From an uncultured Pirellulaceae bacterium (GTDB taxonomy: Bacteria > Planctomycetota > Planctomycetia > Pirellulales > Pirellulaceae), in assembly GCA_938083195.1 (NCBI GenBank), contig CALKCK010000004.1, positions 124,001-188,000 of the forward strand: a DNA stretch of 64,000 nucleotides. The letters run 5' to 3'. The position numbers and the translations under genes were made by a program. Shown here in pieces: positions 48,648 to 57,493 of the stretch; the first letter of the stretch is position 1; every line of letters starts with the position of its first letter. Under the pieces are notes generated by a model, which was given only the letters and a program-made list of their open reading frames with translations, had not been told where the DNA came from and did not search any database.

Positions 48648-51443
48648 CTACTTGTCGCTAGATTCCGATTTTGCCTTGTTAAAGTCTCCCGCTGTAATGA
48701 TCAGCAATCGATCTGGGTTGATGACTTTCTTCATCGCAGCATCGACCTGTTCTTTGGTTAGCGTAGAGATTCGATCATCGCTTGCATTTTGAAATTCCAT
48801 GGTTCGTCCTGTTTTCATGTTAGACAGAAGCTCGCCAGCCAGCTGTCCGTCACGCGCCCGGCCGCCCCGACGATTGATAAGAAAGCTTTCTTTTGCCTTT
48901 TGCAATTCATCGCCGGTGACGCCACTCTCAAGCATGCGGTCGACTTCTTCTTTGACGGTCTCGACGACTTTTTCAGTATTCATTGGATTTGAAATACAGA
49001 ACATCATGTACATCCCGCGTTCATCTTGATCGTCGGCTTGAAATCGAGTCATTGCGGTATAAGAAAGCCCGTCTTGTTTACGAACTCTATCTGCGATTCG
49101 TGAAGACAAAGGTCCGCCCCCCATAATGTAGTTGCCGATCAGCATTGCTTCATAATCAGGGTGGTTTTCATTGATATCAGTCGCAACGCCCGCAATGTAA
49201 ATTGCATTGGCCTTATCCGGTGTGTCCAGATTGACACGCTCCGCTTTGATATCGAGGTTGGCTGGCTCTTCAATTCGTTGGTAAGGCATTTCTGTCTTCC
49301 AGCCATCAAAGACTTTATTTAATTCTGCGAGTGTTGTGGTTGGGTCAAAATCACCGACCACCGCAATTTCACCGAACTGACCGTTGAGGAATTTCTCTTG
49401 GAGGTTTCGTACATCGTCAATATTAACATCTTTCAAGCTTTTAACTTCTTCTTCCATCGTAGGTGTGTATCGCACATTGTCGGCAGGTTGTGGATCCATT
49501 CGGCGAGAGAATTCATTAACGGCAAGGCTCATTGGGTCGGACATGCCCGACTCGATTCCAGTCACCATTTCACTCTGAATAATCTCCATGTCGCTCGGAT
49601 CCAGTTTTGGCTCTCGGAGTGCTTGCCGCATGATGGCGAGAGCTGGAACTAAATTTTTCCGTTCGGTTTGGAGATTGAAATTCAAGGTTCCCAAAGATCC
49701 GCTGAATCCAAGGCTTGCTTTAAGATTATTCAAAGCGTCTTGGTACTCTTGGAAACCTAGTTCTTTGGTTCCACGAGAGAGTAATTGCGGAAGCAAATCA
49801 GCCGCTGCCCGTTTACCTTTCAAGCTATTTTCATCGCCGTAGTGGATGGTTCCACTGAGCGTCACGCGATCTCCTCGAGTCTCTTTAGGGAGTAATGCGA
49901 ATTTCATTCCTGACGTCAATTCGCCAAAGGTTGTTCGCTTTTGAATATTCATAGGCGAAGGGTCAAAGGCTTCGCCGGCAGCCATTGCTTCGCGGCCTTT
50001 GTAGTTAGCCACCATTTTTTTGACGTTGTTTTGAGCATCAATGGCAATTCGATCTGTTTCCTCGGATGGGAAGAAAAGACCAACGGTCCGGTTTGATTGA
50101 ATCATATACTTTTTAGCAAATTCCTGTACGTCTGCCTTGGTGACCGCTTCGAGTCGGTCTCGGTGGAGGAAGTACAGTCGCCAATCACCATAGGATTCCC
50201 ATTCACTCAATGCTGTCGCAAAACGTTCTGTGTTGGCAAACTGTTGCTCTCTCCCTTTGGAGATTGCAACCACAGCTCTTTTTACGTCTTCGTCAGAAAC
50301 TCCGTTTGAGCCGATTGATTCCATCTGCTCAACGAGAATGTCCTTGGCTTTGAGCAGGTCTTTGTCGACCGGAGCTTCTGCATAGGCGAGCATGATTCCA
50401 GGGTCATATCCAATTCGGGCAAAGGCACCCGCACTGGTTGCTAACTTGGTTTCCACCAAAGACTTGTAAAGAGGTCCCGATGGTTGGTTAGAAAGAATAC
50501 GGGCAAGCACCTGTGCCGAAGCGTACTCGGTACTAGAAGCGGAGGGAATGTGATAACCAAGCCCTACAAACTGAACGTCGCCCGAGCGTCGCAGGATGAC
50601 CGTTCGTTCACCGTCCTGGGCCGGTTCCTCGGTATAGGTTTTTGGTAACTTCCGTTCTGGACGAGGAATTGAACCGAAGTTCTTCTCGACTAACTCAAGC
50701 GCGAGGTCGTTGTCGAATTTGCCCGCGATTACCAGTGTAATGTTGTCCGGTTGATAATACTTGCGATAGAAAACCCGGAGGTTGGTCGCAGGAACTCGCA
50801 TAATGTCACTTCGATTACCAATGGTTGATTTTCCGTAATTGTGCCATTGGAACGCAGCGGTCATGATTCGTTGAATCAAGATGCCTTGTGGGTTGTTTTC
50901 GCCGCGCTCAAACTCACTTCGCACAATGGTCATCTCTTTTTCAAGATGCTCCGGTTTGATCCAACTGTTGATCAAGCGATCGGATTCCATTTCGATGGCG
51001 AATTTCAAGTTGTCGTTCGCTACTTTCGGGTCGCCGTCGGGTGCCGGAAGTGTTTCAAAGTAGTTTGTTCGGTCGATCGAGGTGGTGCCGTTCATGTTCA
51101 AAACACCTCGGTTCTTCAGCAATTCCGGAATGTCCGGATGTTTATCGGTTCCCCGAAACAACATGTGTTCAAGAAGGTGAGCCATCCCGGACTCGCCGTA
51201 GCCTTCGTGTCGAGATCCGACGTTGACGGTCATGTTCATCGTAAACTGTGGCTTCGAGTTGTCGGGGAACAGTAATAGCTTGACGCCATTATCGAGGCGG
51301 TACTCGGTGATTCCTTCGACTTCGAACATCTTTTTTGGCTCTTGCGCTTCGGTCGTCTGACCGATCATCGCAACGGCTATCAACGCAACGGCGGCTCGAC
51401 AAGCGAACTGCCAAGAATGAGGAAATTTGGAATGTTTGCTCAC
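48648..51443 (-). CDS. M16 family metallopeptidase (insulinase/pitrilysin-like), exported
   Basis: GMAHLLEHMLFRGTD (HxxEH); second M16 domain with IYIAGVATDINENHPDYEAMLIGNYIMGGG; signal peptide. Confidence 0.92.
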   Translation of the reverse strand: MSKHSKFPHSWQFACRAAVALIAVAMIGQTTEAQEPKKMFEVEGITEYRLDNGVKLLLFPDNSKPQFTMNMTVNVGSRHEGYGESGMAHLLEHMLFRGTDKHPDIPELLKNRGVLNMNGTTSIDRTNYFETLPAPDGDPKVANDNLKFAIEMESDRLINSWIKPEHLEKEMTIVRSEFERGENNPQGILIQRIMTAAFQWHNYGKSTIGNRSDIMRVPATNLRVFYRKYYQPDNITLVIAGKFDNDLALELVEKNFGSIPRPERKLPKTYTEEPAQDGERTVILRRSGDVQFVGLGYHIPSASSTEYASAQVLARILSNQPSGPLYKSLVETKLATSAGAFARIGYDPGIMLAYAEAPVDKDLLKAKDILVEQMESIGSNGVSDEDVKRAVVAISKGREQQFANTERFATALSEWESYGDWRLYFLHRDRLEAVTKADVQEFAKKYMIQSNRTVGLFFPSEETDRIAIDAQNNVKKMVANYKGREAMAAGEAFDPSPMNIQKRTTFGELTSGMKFALLPKETRGDRVTLSGTIHYGDENSLKGKRAAADLLPQLLSRGTKELGFQEYQDALNNLKASLGFSGSLGTLNFNLQTERKNLVPALAIMRQALREPKLDPSDMEIIQSEMVTGIESGMSDPMSLAVNEFSRRMDPQPADNVRYTPTMEEEVKSLKDVNIDDVRNLQEKFLNGQFGEIAVVGDFDPTTTLAELNKVFDGWKTEMPYQRIEEPANLDIKAERVNLDTPDKANAIYIAGVATDINENHPDYEAMLIGNYIMGGGPLSSRIADRVRKQDGLSYTAMTRFQADDQDERGMYMMFCISNPMNTEKVVETVKEEVDRMLESGVTGDELQKAKESFLINRRGGRARDGQLAGELLSNMKTGRTMEFQNASDDRISTLTKEQVDAAMKKVINPDRLLIITAGDFNKAKSESSDK

Positions 51444-51748
51444 GTGAAATCCTTAACCAAAAGTACCATAAATGAAGAAGATTTAACCTAGTAACAATCC
51501 GCAATGAAGCTCCAGGCTTACCGCTAATGGGAGAGCTGAGCTTGATTGCTTGGCAGACGTATTAAATCTGACGAACCGTTGCCACGGATTCTAGCATTTG
51601 TTGAAGACAATCGTAAGCGAGGGGGGCTTGTTTGTCTTGCGTCGAAGATTACTTTTTAAACGTAGTCTGACAATGAATTTTGGGAAACGTGGACGAGATT
51701 GTCGGTGTGAAATTTGAAACAGTTTTTAAAGCAGACCTTTGAATTGCG

Positions 51749-52462
51749 GTGGAGTTCGAAATGCAATCAGAAGACGATATTCAGGCGTTATCTAAGATCA
51801 TTGGCGCTCGTAAGACGCTTAAAGTACTGGGGGATGTTGACCAGCCTGTTTGTTTCACCAAAGAAAACATCGAGAACTACAATCAAAAAGTGATCGAGTC
51901 GATAAAGACGGCAGGTTGGGCGCCATTTCATTATAATCGAGACCGGGACGAACTCGCGGAGCCCTGGCGAGTTTATGTCATCTGGCATGAAGATTGCCAA
52001 ACCATCGCCAGTTGCTTTCATGATTGGTTCCCGGATGTCAAAGCCTCCAACAAGCTGCCGGCGATGTTGTCGGCGTGCGGCGCGTTGATTATCACCACGT
52101 GGCTTCCGCAATTCCGTAGGAAAAATCAACAACTCGAAGGAGTTCAGAATTCGATTGGTCTACCAAAGCAGATCACGATCGACGATGAGCATCTCGCTGC
52201 AGCCGCGGCAATGGTTCAAAATTTACTTCTCCTGTTGACGGCTAATTCAATGGGAACTTATTGGTCCAGCGGCGGTCAGTTCCGGACGCCGGCGATGTTT
52301 GAAAAGCTGGGGATCAATCAGGATGAGTCGTTTCTCAGTGGCGTTTTTGTTGAATACCCAAGCACGCTTGGTGAGTCGGTAGAACGAATTAGCGGCAAGC
52401 AACGAAATAATCGAAGTCAAGATCATGCTTGGTTAAGAGAAGTTCAGTTGAATGAAGATTGA
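51749..52462 (+). CDS. Nitroreductase family protein
   Basis: SIKTAGWAPFHYNRDRDELAEPWRVYVI; AAAAMVQNLLLLLTANSMGTYWSSGG; start may be the second ATG at 51761. Confidence 0.75.
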   Translation: MEFEMQSEDDIQALSKIIGARKTLKVLGDVDQPVCFTKENIENYNQKVIESIKTAGWAPFHYNRDRDELAEPWRVYVIWHEDCQTIASCFHDWFPDVKASNKLPAMLSACGALIITTWLPQFRRKNQQLEGVQNSIGLPKQITIDDEHLAAAAAMVQNLLLLLTANSMGTYWSSGGQFRTPAMFEKLGINQDESFLSGVFVEYPSTLGESVERISGKQRNNRSQDHAWLREVQLNED

Positions 52463-52574
52463 TACCAATGTCATCTTTCGCAAAGATTCGACTCGAATTA
52501 ATTGCGAAGGAATTGGCTGACTTTTGAGTTCGCCGAAAATTATAAATGCCTCGCCTCGAGTTTTGCGTTGTTTG

Positions 52575-53636
52575 TCATTTCAGGACATCCGCAGCGGAAA
52601 CGAATTTGCCTGATTTAACAGCTTCCGACTGCATTTGACAAATCTGAATCCCATCCCGCGCGAGAGACCCGTTTAGAATGTCCGATGGACGATTCTCTGC
52701 AATTGCTCGCGTGACTTCCTCAATTTCTCTTTTAAAAGCAAAGACGGGGTCTCCATCTCCAAGTTCAGGGCGATGAACTTTCCCGTCTTCGGTGAGTACT
52801 TTGAGTGGCATGCTCTCGGGGGTATCGACGAATGCTTGAAAGTCAAATTGAAGTGTGGCGCGTTCTAAGTGGATTTCAAAGCCATGTGTAAATGGACGCC
52901 CTTGCTGATTGATTACTCCACAGGTGCAGGTAACTGCAAACTCAGCATCATCAAAGGAGAAAATCGAATTGCAATAATCTACGACTTCACCACGAGTACG
53001 TCCGCAGCTGTAAACGCCGGCAGGCATTCCAAATAGTAGACGGATGAAATGTGCATCATGGACATGGAGGTCGAAGAGTGGGCCACCAATTACATCGGGG
53101 TCATAAAATTTTGTGAGCCATTGAGGGTCAGAAATGACACGTTTAAAGGTTCCACCTAATAGCTTTCCGTATTCTCCCGAAGCGATGACTTCTCGGGCAT
53201 ATTGAAATTCCGTAAAGTACGGAAGCACTTGTCCTACCATCAGGTGGCGATCGTGTTCTTTACAGATTGCTACCGCGGTATCGCAATCCTCGAGGTTGAG
53301 TGCGAGTGGTTTTTCACAGAAAACGTGCTTCCCCGCTTTGGCAGCAGCTTGAATCGCTTCGCAATGCATCGAGGGTGGAAGGCAAATGTCGATAAAATCT
53401 AGCTCGAGATCAGGATCTTCGAGCATGGCTTGAAGATTTTCGTAGGTTTTGACGCCCGCGAGGTCAACTTGGGCTCCCGGGGGCCCAAAATTACCTTTTA
53501 TTTCGGTCCAGTCGCCGGCTCGCCGTTCTTCTTCCGGGGTGGCAATCGCAACGACTTCGACGCCTGGAAGTTCTTTGTAAGCGAGCCAGTGAATCCAGCC
53601 CATGAAACCAATTCCGGCAATTCCGACTTTCGTCAT
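52575..53636 (-). CDS. Gfo/Idh/MocA family oxidoreductase
   Basis: VGIAGIGFMGWIHWLAYKELPGVEVVAIA; HVFCEKPLALNLEDCD; DLHVHDAHFIRLLFG. Confidence 0.92.
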   Translation of the reverse strand: MTKVGIAGIGFMGWIHWLAYKELPGVEVVAIATPEEERRAGDWTEIKGNFGPPGAQVDLAGVKTYENLQAMLEDPDLELDFIDICLPPSMHCEAIQAAAKAGKHVFCEKPLALNLEDCDTAVAICKEHDRHLMVGQVLPYFTEFQYAREVIASGEYGKLLGGTFKRVISDPQWLTKFYDPDVIGGPLFDLHVHDAHFIRLLFGMPAGVYSCGRTRGEVVDYCNSIFSFDDAEFAVTCTCGVINQQGRPFTHGFEIHLERATLQFDFQAFVDTPESMPLKVLTEDGKVHRPELGDGDPVFAFKREIEEVTRAIAENRPSDILNGSLARDGIQICQMQSEAVKSGKFVSAADVLK

Positions 53637-53836
53637 TTACTTTCCAATTCCAATGTCTAGAGTTCACTAAAGCGGTTGCGAGTTGGCGATCGGCAGGGAT
53701 GTTACCTAGACGCCAATCTTTGTTATAACAGTTTGAGGCCCAGTTTGTAGGTTTGTTTTGGGTTGGCTGCGCACTGCAGCGTATAAATCACTGCCGTTTG
53801 GTCATTGCGGAGAGTGAGATTCTGAAAGGATATGAA

Positions 53837-54247
53837 ATGCCGATTGAGATGCAACTTGCCAAAATTATTATCAGTGAAATTAACGAGAACCAGATCGTTT
53901 TTCTTCGGGAAGTCGATGGGGAGCGGGAGTTTCCAATTTTAATTGGTATTTTTGAAGCAACGAGTATCGATCGTCGAGTAAAGAATATTTCCCGTCCGCG
54001 ACCGCTGACTCACGACTTGATCGTTGAGGTCGTCGATTCGCTGGGAGGCGAGTTGGACAGCGTCGTGATTACGGAATTACGAGACGCGACCTACTACGCA
54101 AATCTCCGAATCAAGCGGGACGGAGAAATTATTGAAATTGATACGCGTCCCTCCGATGCGATTGCTATCGCTGTTACTTGCTCTCCTCGATTGCCGATTT
54201 ACGTGGCAGAAAATGTACTGGATGAAGCTATTTCTACGGGAGATTGA
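53837..54247 (+). CDS. Bifunctional nuclease family protein (DUF151)
   Basis: FLREVDGEREFPILIGIFEATSI; RPLTHDLIVEVVDSLGGELDSVVITEL; SDAIAIAVTCSPRLPIYV. Confidence 0.9.
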   Translation: MPIEMQLAKIIISEINENQIVFLREVDGEREFPILIGIFEATSIDRRVKNISRPRPLTHDLIVEVVDSLGGELDSVVITELRDATYYANLRIKRDGEIIEIDTRPSDAIAIAVTCSPRLPIYVAENVLDEAISTGD

Positions 54248-55442
54248 GACCCCCGTCAGGTTCCGTTGATTGAATCAAGGTGTTGGTTTCCAGAGTATTT
54301 CTAGGAAGCTGGATACCTAATAAACCGGACAGTTTTTCGAGATTTCTGGAATACCGCTTGGAAAAGAACAGGTGTGCTTGTTGGAATCCATTGACTTTGA
54401 TTCGGTTGACTAAAATTGCGTCGTAGATCTCAAGTTGGTGGGAGTCTCGTGGCAAAATGATCGTTTTGTTACCAAGGAATAAGCGTCGCTGGGTTAATTC
54501 CCAACCCGTTTCGTGCGGGCGCAGGTGCAATCGAGCTTTGGTGGGAAAGGGCCCCAGAGGGCGGTCGGGGAAAACGATCAGTTCGGCAATATTGGGGATT
54601 TGATAGGACGGGCGGAGCAAGCACCAGAATTGGTCCCAGATTATGTTTCTGATGTAATGGACTCTTCGGTTGATCCACCGGAACACAAATAGTCCAGCCG
54701 CCAACATTAAGAAATTCAAGCACAGTGCAAGTGTCGGGCTCCAAAGGTAAACCGCTAACAGAAGTGCACATATTAATTTATTGGCTATCTCTAAGAGACC
54801 GTCAATAAATGGAATTGGAATTAACCAGACCATGACCTCAAAGAAAAACTTGATTGTGTTGATGACGACAATGTTGAAGGTTGCAAAAAGGCAAAATAAA
54901 ACACTCGAGGAGAATGTGAAGATCGAGGCGTGTACCACCGTGACTTCGTCGACGCCCGTCGGTTCACCGGGGAATACGGTCAATACGCGAATCAGAATTA
55001 TGGTGATGATTGCGGCATAGGTCTCTAATTGGTCAATTGCCTGAGCAAATGGCTTGCTGACTTTTGTAAATCTTGGAACGGATGTAAGGATCGTCAAACA
55101 CAAGAATGTCCAAAATAAATATGGATTTTGGAGCACAGGGTTATCGCTGATGAATGAATTAGGCAGCTCCCAATTCCCGCCAAACTGAGACACTCCGGCT
55201 AGGATCGTGATCCCAAAAAATGGGGAGATGGCAATGGGGGCAAGGGGGCCAAGCCAATCGCTTGCTTGAGCCATCGTTGTGATCTGAGCGATTGAGTCAG
55301 TGTCGCCAGATGGAAAGGGGGGGGCGAAGTTGAGCGATTCCCCTTCTATTTGAAAGCTCCAGAGAGTACTTGCAATGAACAGGAGCAAGAGGCAGCGAAG
55401 AATTATGAAAGCGCTCACGATTGTCCTTTGGTGGAGACCCAA
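54234..55442 (-). CDS. Hypothetical multi-TM membrane protein
   Basis: 402 aa intact ORF with several TM helices and a basic C-terminal soluble part; overlaps the DUF151 gene by 14 bp at 3' ends. Confidence 0.75.
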   Translation of the reverse strand: MGLHQRTIVSAFIILRCLLLLFIASTLWSFQIEGESLNFAPPFPSGDTDSIAQITTMAQASDWLGPLAPIAISPFFGITILAGVSQFGGNWELPNSFISDNPVLQNPYLFWTFLCLTILTSVPRFTKVSKPFAQAIDQLETYAAIITIILIRVLTVFPGEPTGVDEVTVVHASIFTFSSSVLFCLFATFNIVVINTIKFFFEVMVWLIPIPFIDGLLEIANKLICALLLAVYLWSPTLALCLNFLMLAAGLFVFRWINRRVHYIRNIIWDQFWCLLRPSYQIPNIAELIVFPDRPLGPFPTKARLHLRPHETGWELTQRRLFLGNKTIILPRDSHQLEIYDAILVNRIKVNGFQQAHLFFSKRYSRNLEKLSGLLGIQLPRNTLETNTLIQSTEPDGGLNLP

Positions 55443-55682
55443 ATTCAGAACGACTGTGATCGTAAGTCGATAGCTACCTTACGGCTTGAATCAAATTCAG
55501 AGTCACTGGTTGGCTATCTCGATCGAATTACTGAGTAGTATAGCGGAAAGCCTTGTCGAGGGGCGGCTAACTACTTTCGGTAAATCAATGGCAGTAATCA
55601 GGCGGCCTCTATGAGGCGCATGATTGGGCATTTGTGCAATTGAGGTAATCCAGCGGGCTCAACCCAAGAAATGTGCTAAGCC

Positions 55683-55716
55683 AAAAAAAAACTCCAGCCA
55701 ATTTGGGCTGGAGTTT
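55683..55716 (-). terminator. Intrinsic terminator of the downstream small-protein gene
   Basis: actccagcc-aatttg-ggctggagt with an eight-base A-tract on the plus strand. Confidence 0.88.
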
Positions 55717-55740
55717 TGTGATTCAAGCACTACGGTTGGA

Positions 55741-55977
55741 TCACTCTCGTGGACGGACAGCGCCGGTCAATCCTGAGTAATCTTCACGGTCTTCGCCGTG
55801 CCATAGGGGTTGTCCTTCAAGAACGCGTCGTCGAAGCGCCTCAATTTTTTCGTCTGATCCCGCAGGAGCATCCGTCGCCATGAATTGCTCGCCTTGGAAC
55901 GGCACGAAATCTTCATCGTGTCCATACTCAAGGATTGCTTCAAAGACGTTTTTTACTTTCTTGTTACCGTTGGACAT
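55741..55977 (-). CDS. Small hypothetical protein (78 aa)
   Basis: MSNGNKKVKNVFEAILEYGHDEDFVPFQGEQFMATDAPAGSDEKIEALRRRVLEGQPLWHGEDREDYSGLTGAVRPRE; followed by a clear terminator. Confidence 0.65.
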   Translation of the reverse strand: MSNGNKKVKNVFEAILEYGHDEDFVPFQGEQFMATDAPAGSDEKIEALRRRVLEGQPLWHGEDREDYSGLTGAVRPRE

Positions 55978-56608
55978 GGGTATGTACCTGTAGTTGGGCA
56001 AAATCTTTTTCAAGGGAAATGAGCCACAGATTGCGATTAAATTCGGGTCGCCGAATTGACGGCGTGAGCAAAAGTTTTCGCGTGGTGAAGTGGGCTCCAA
56101 AAAAAATTGGTGTGAACCATTCGTGAGATCAGGATGGTCACGACCAATTAACGAAGGCATTATTGACGAGCCGCAATCAAAGTCAAGAAATTTGTTTTCG
56201 AATTTTGAAAATGTTTTTATCAGTCAAAAACAGCCTTTGTCGAATACCGGACTCGGTTGGGTTCTTGAGTGGGAACGGCCTGCGATTAGTCGATTGTTGA
56301 GGCCGGATAAGCGACTGAGCTAAGGGTCGCTTGGTGACTTTAAATCAATTTAACGGTGCAATCCTCTGCAGGAAGTTAAAAATGAACGATTTTACGCATC
56401 TTCTTGGCTTTGGCTAAAACGCGGAACAGGTTAATCTAAGCCATTAAGTTCCCCTCAAGCGTTGTCACTATCGTTCCACTTGTGGGACATTTTGCCGCGA
56501 TTAACGGCAAGTAAAAAAACTGAGTTTCCACGAGATGGACAGTCGACACGGGGTGGTTTACCTAGAACCGTCCGGACTTTGTGAATGAGAAGGAAGCGAT
56601 TAACGAGA

Positions 56609-57037
56609 ATGTCGGAATATTATCAAACTTGCGTCTCCCTTCCGCCTCGGTCTCGCGGGTTTCATTTAATCACTACCGAGATTCTCGATGCGATTCCTGA
56701 GATTCAACGTTTTGAAGTCGGTCTTTGTCACGTTTTCATTCAGCACACCTCGGCGGGGTTAACGATTAATGAGAATGCTGACCCTGACGTTCGGGTCGAT
56801 ATGGAGACCGCTGCGAATCAGTTATGCCCCGAGGGAAGTCCATTTATTCACACTTGCGAAGGCTCGGATGATATGCCGGCTCACGTCAAAGCCTCTCTTT
56901 TCGGGGCGAGTGTGACAGTGCCAATTCAGTCCGGTCGCCTTATGCTTGGTACGTGGCAGGGTATTTATCTGTGCGAACATCGCAACAGCGGCGGGCCGCG
57001 TCGGTTAGTGATTACAATTCAAGGGAAATTGAAATGA
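56609..57037 (+). CDS. YjbQ family (UPF0047) secondary thiamine-phosphate synthase-like protein
   Basis: CHVFIQHTSAGLTINENADPDVRVDME; HVKASLFGASVTVPI; LGTWQGIYLCEHR. Confidence 0.93.
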   Translation: MSEYYQTCVSLPPRSRGFHLITTEILDAIPEIQRFEVGLCHVFIQHTSAGLTINENADPDVRVDMETAANQLCPEGSPFIHTCEGSDDMPAHVKASLFGASVTVPIQSGRLMLGTWQGIYLCEHRNSGGPRRLVITIQGKLK

Positions 57038-57417
57038 ATAGCATCAGACTAAAACAATTGATTACCGGTGTTTTCGCTGGCGTTGTGGGGGGGATCATTG
57101 GCGGGCTGTTTTGCAAAATCATCTCGAGTTACGGATATTACAGTGGCATCATGCCGGGGGCAGCAGTTGGACTCGCATTTAGTACGGTCTGTCGATCGGG
57201 TGGCTGGTTATACGCGGGAGTTTCAGGGTTAATGGGGTTAGTGGCTGGGTTGCTGGTTCAGTGGATGGTTTACAGTAACTCGCCAACATTTTTCGAGTTC
57301 TTAATTGACCCTCCCACCTTTGGATGGCTCGAATGGGTAAGCATTGGCTGTGGTGCCGTTATTGCATTCTTTTTGGTTCGCCCCCGTGATTTGGGTGTGC
57401 CAACGGTGAGTCGCTAA
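57034..57417 (+). CDS. Hypothetical small membrane protein
   Basis: Four Gly-rich hydrophobic segments; start ATG overlaps the yjbQ stop (ATGA). Confidence 0.65.
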   Translation: MNSIRLKQLITGVFAGVVGGIIGGLFCKIISSYGYYSGIMPGAAVGLAFSTVCRSGGWLYAGVSGLMGLVAGLLVQWMVYSNSPTFFEFLIDPPTFGWLEWVSIGCGAVIAFFLVRPRDLGVPTVSR

Positions 57418-57493
57418 TCTTGGCGATCTGGTTTAACACTGCCCTTTAGTAATTCGGAGATAGGGGCATTAATATTGTCCTCGTTGATAAGAC

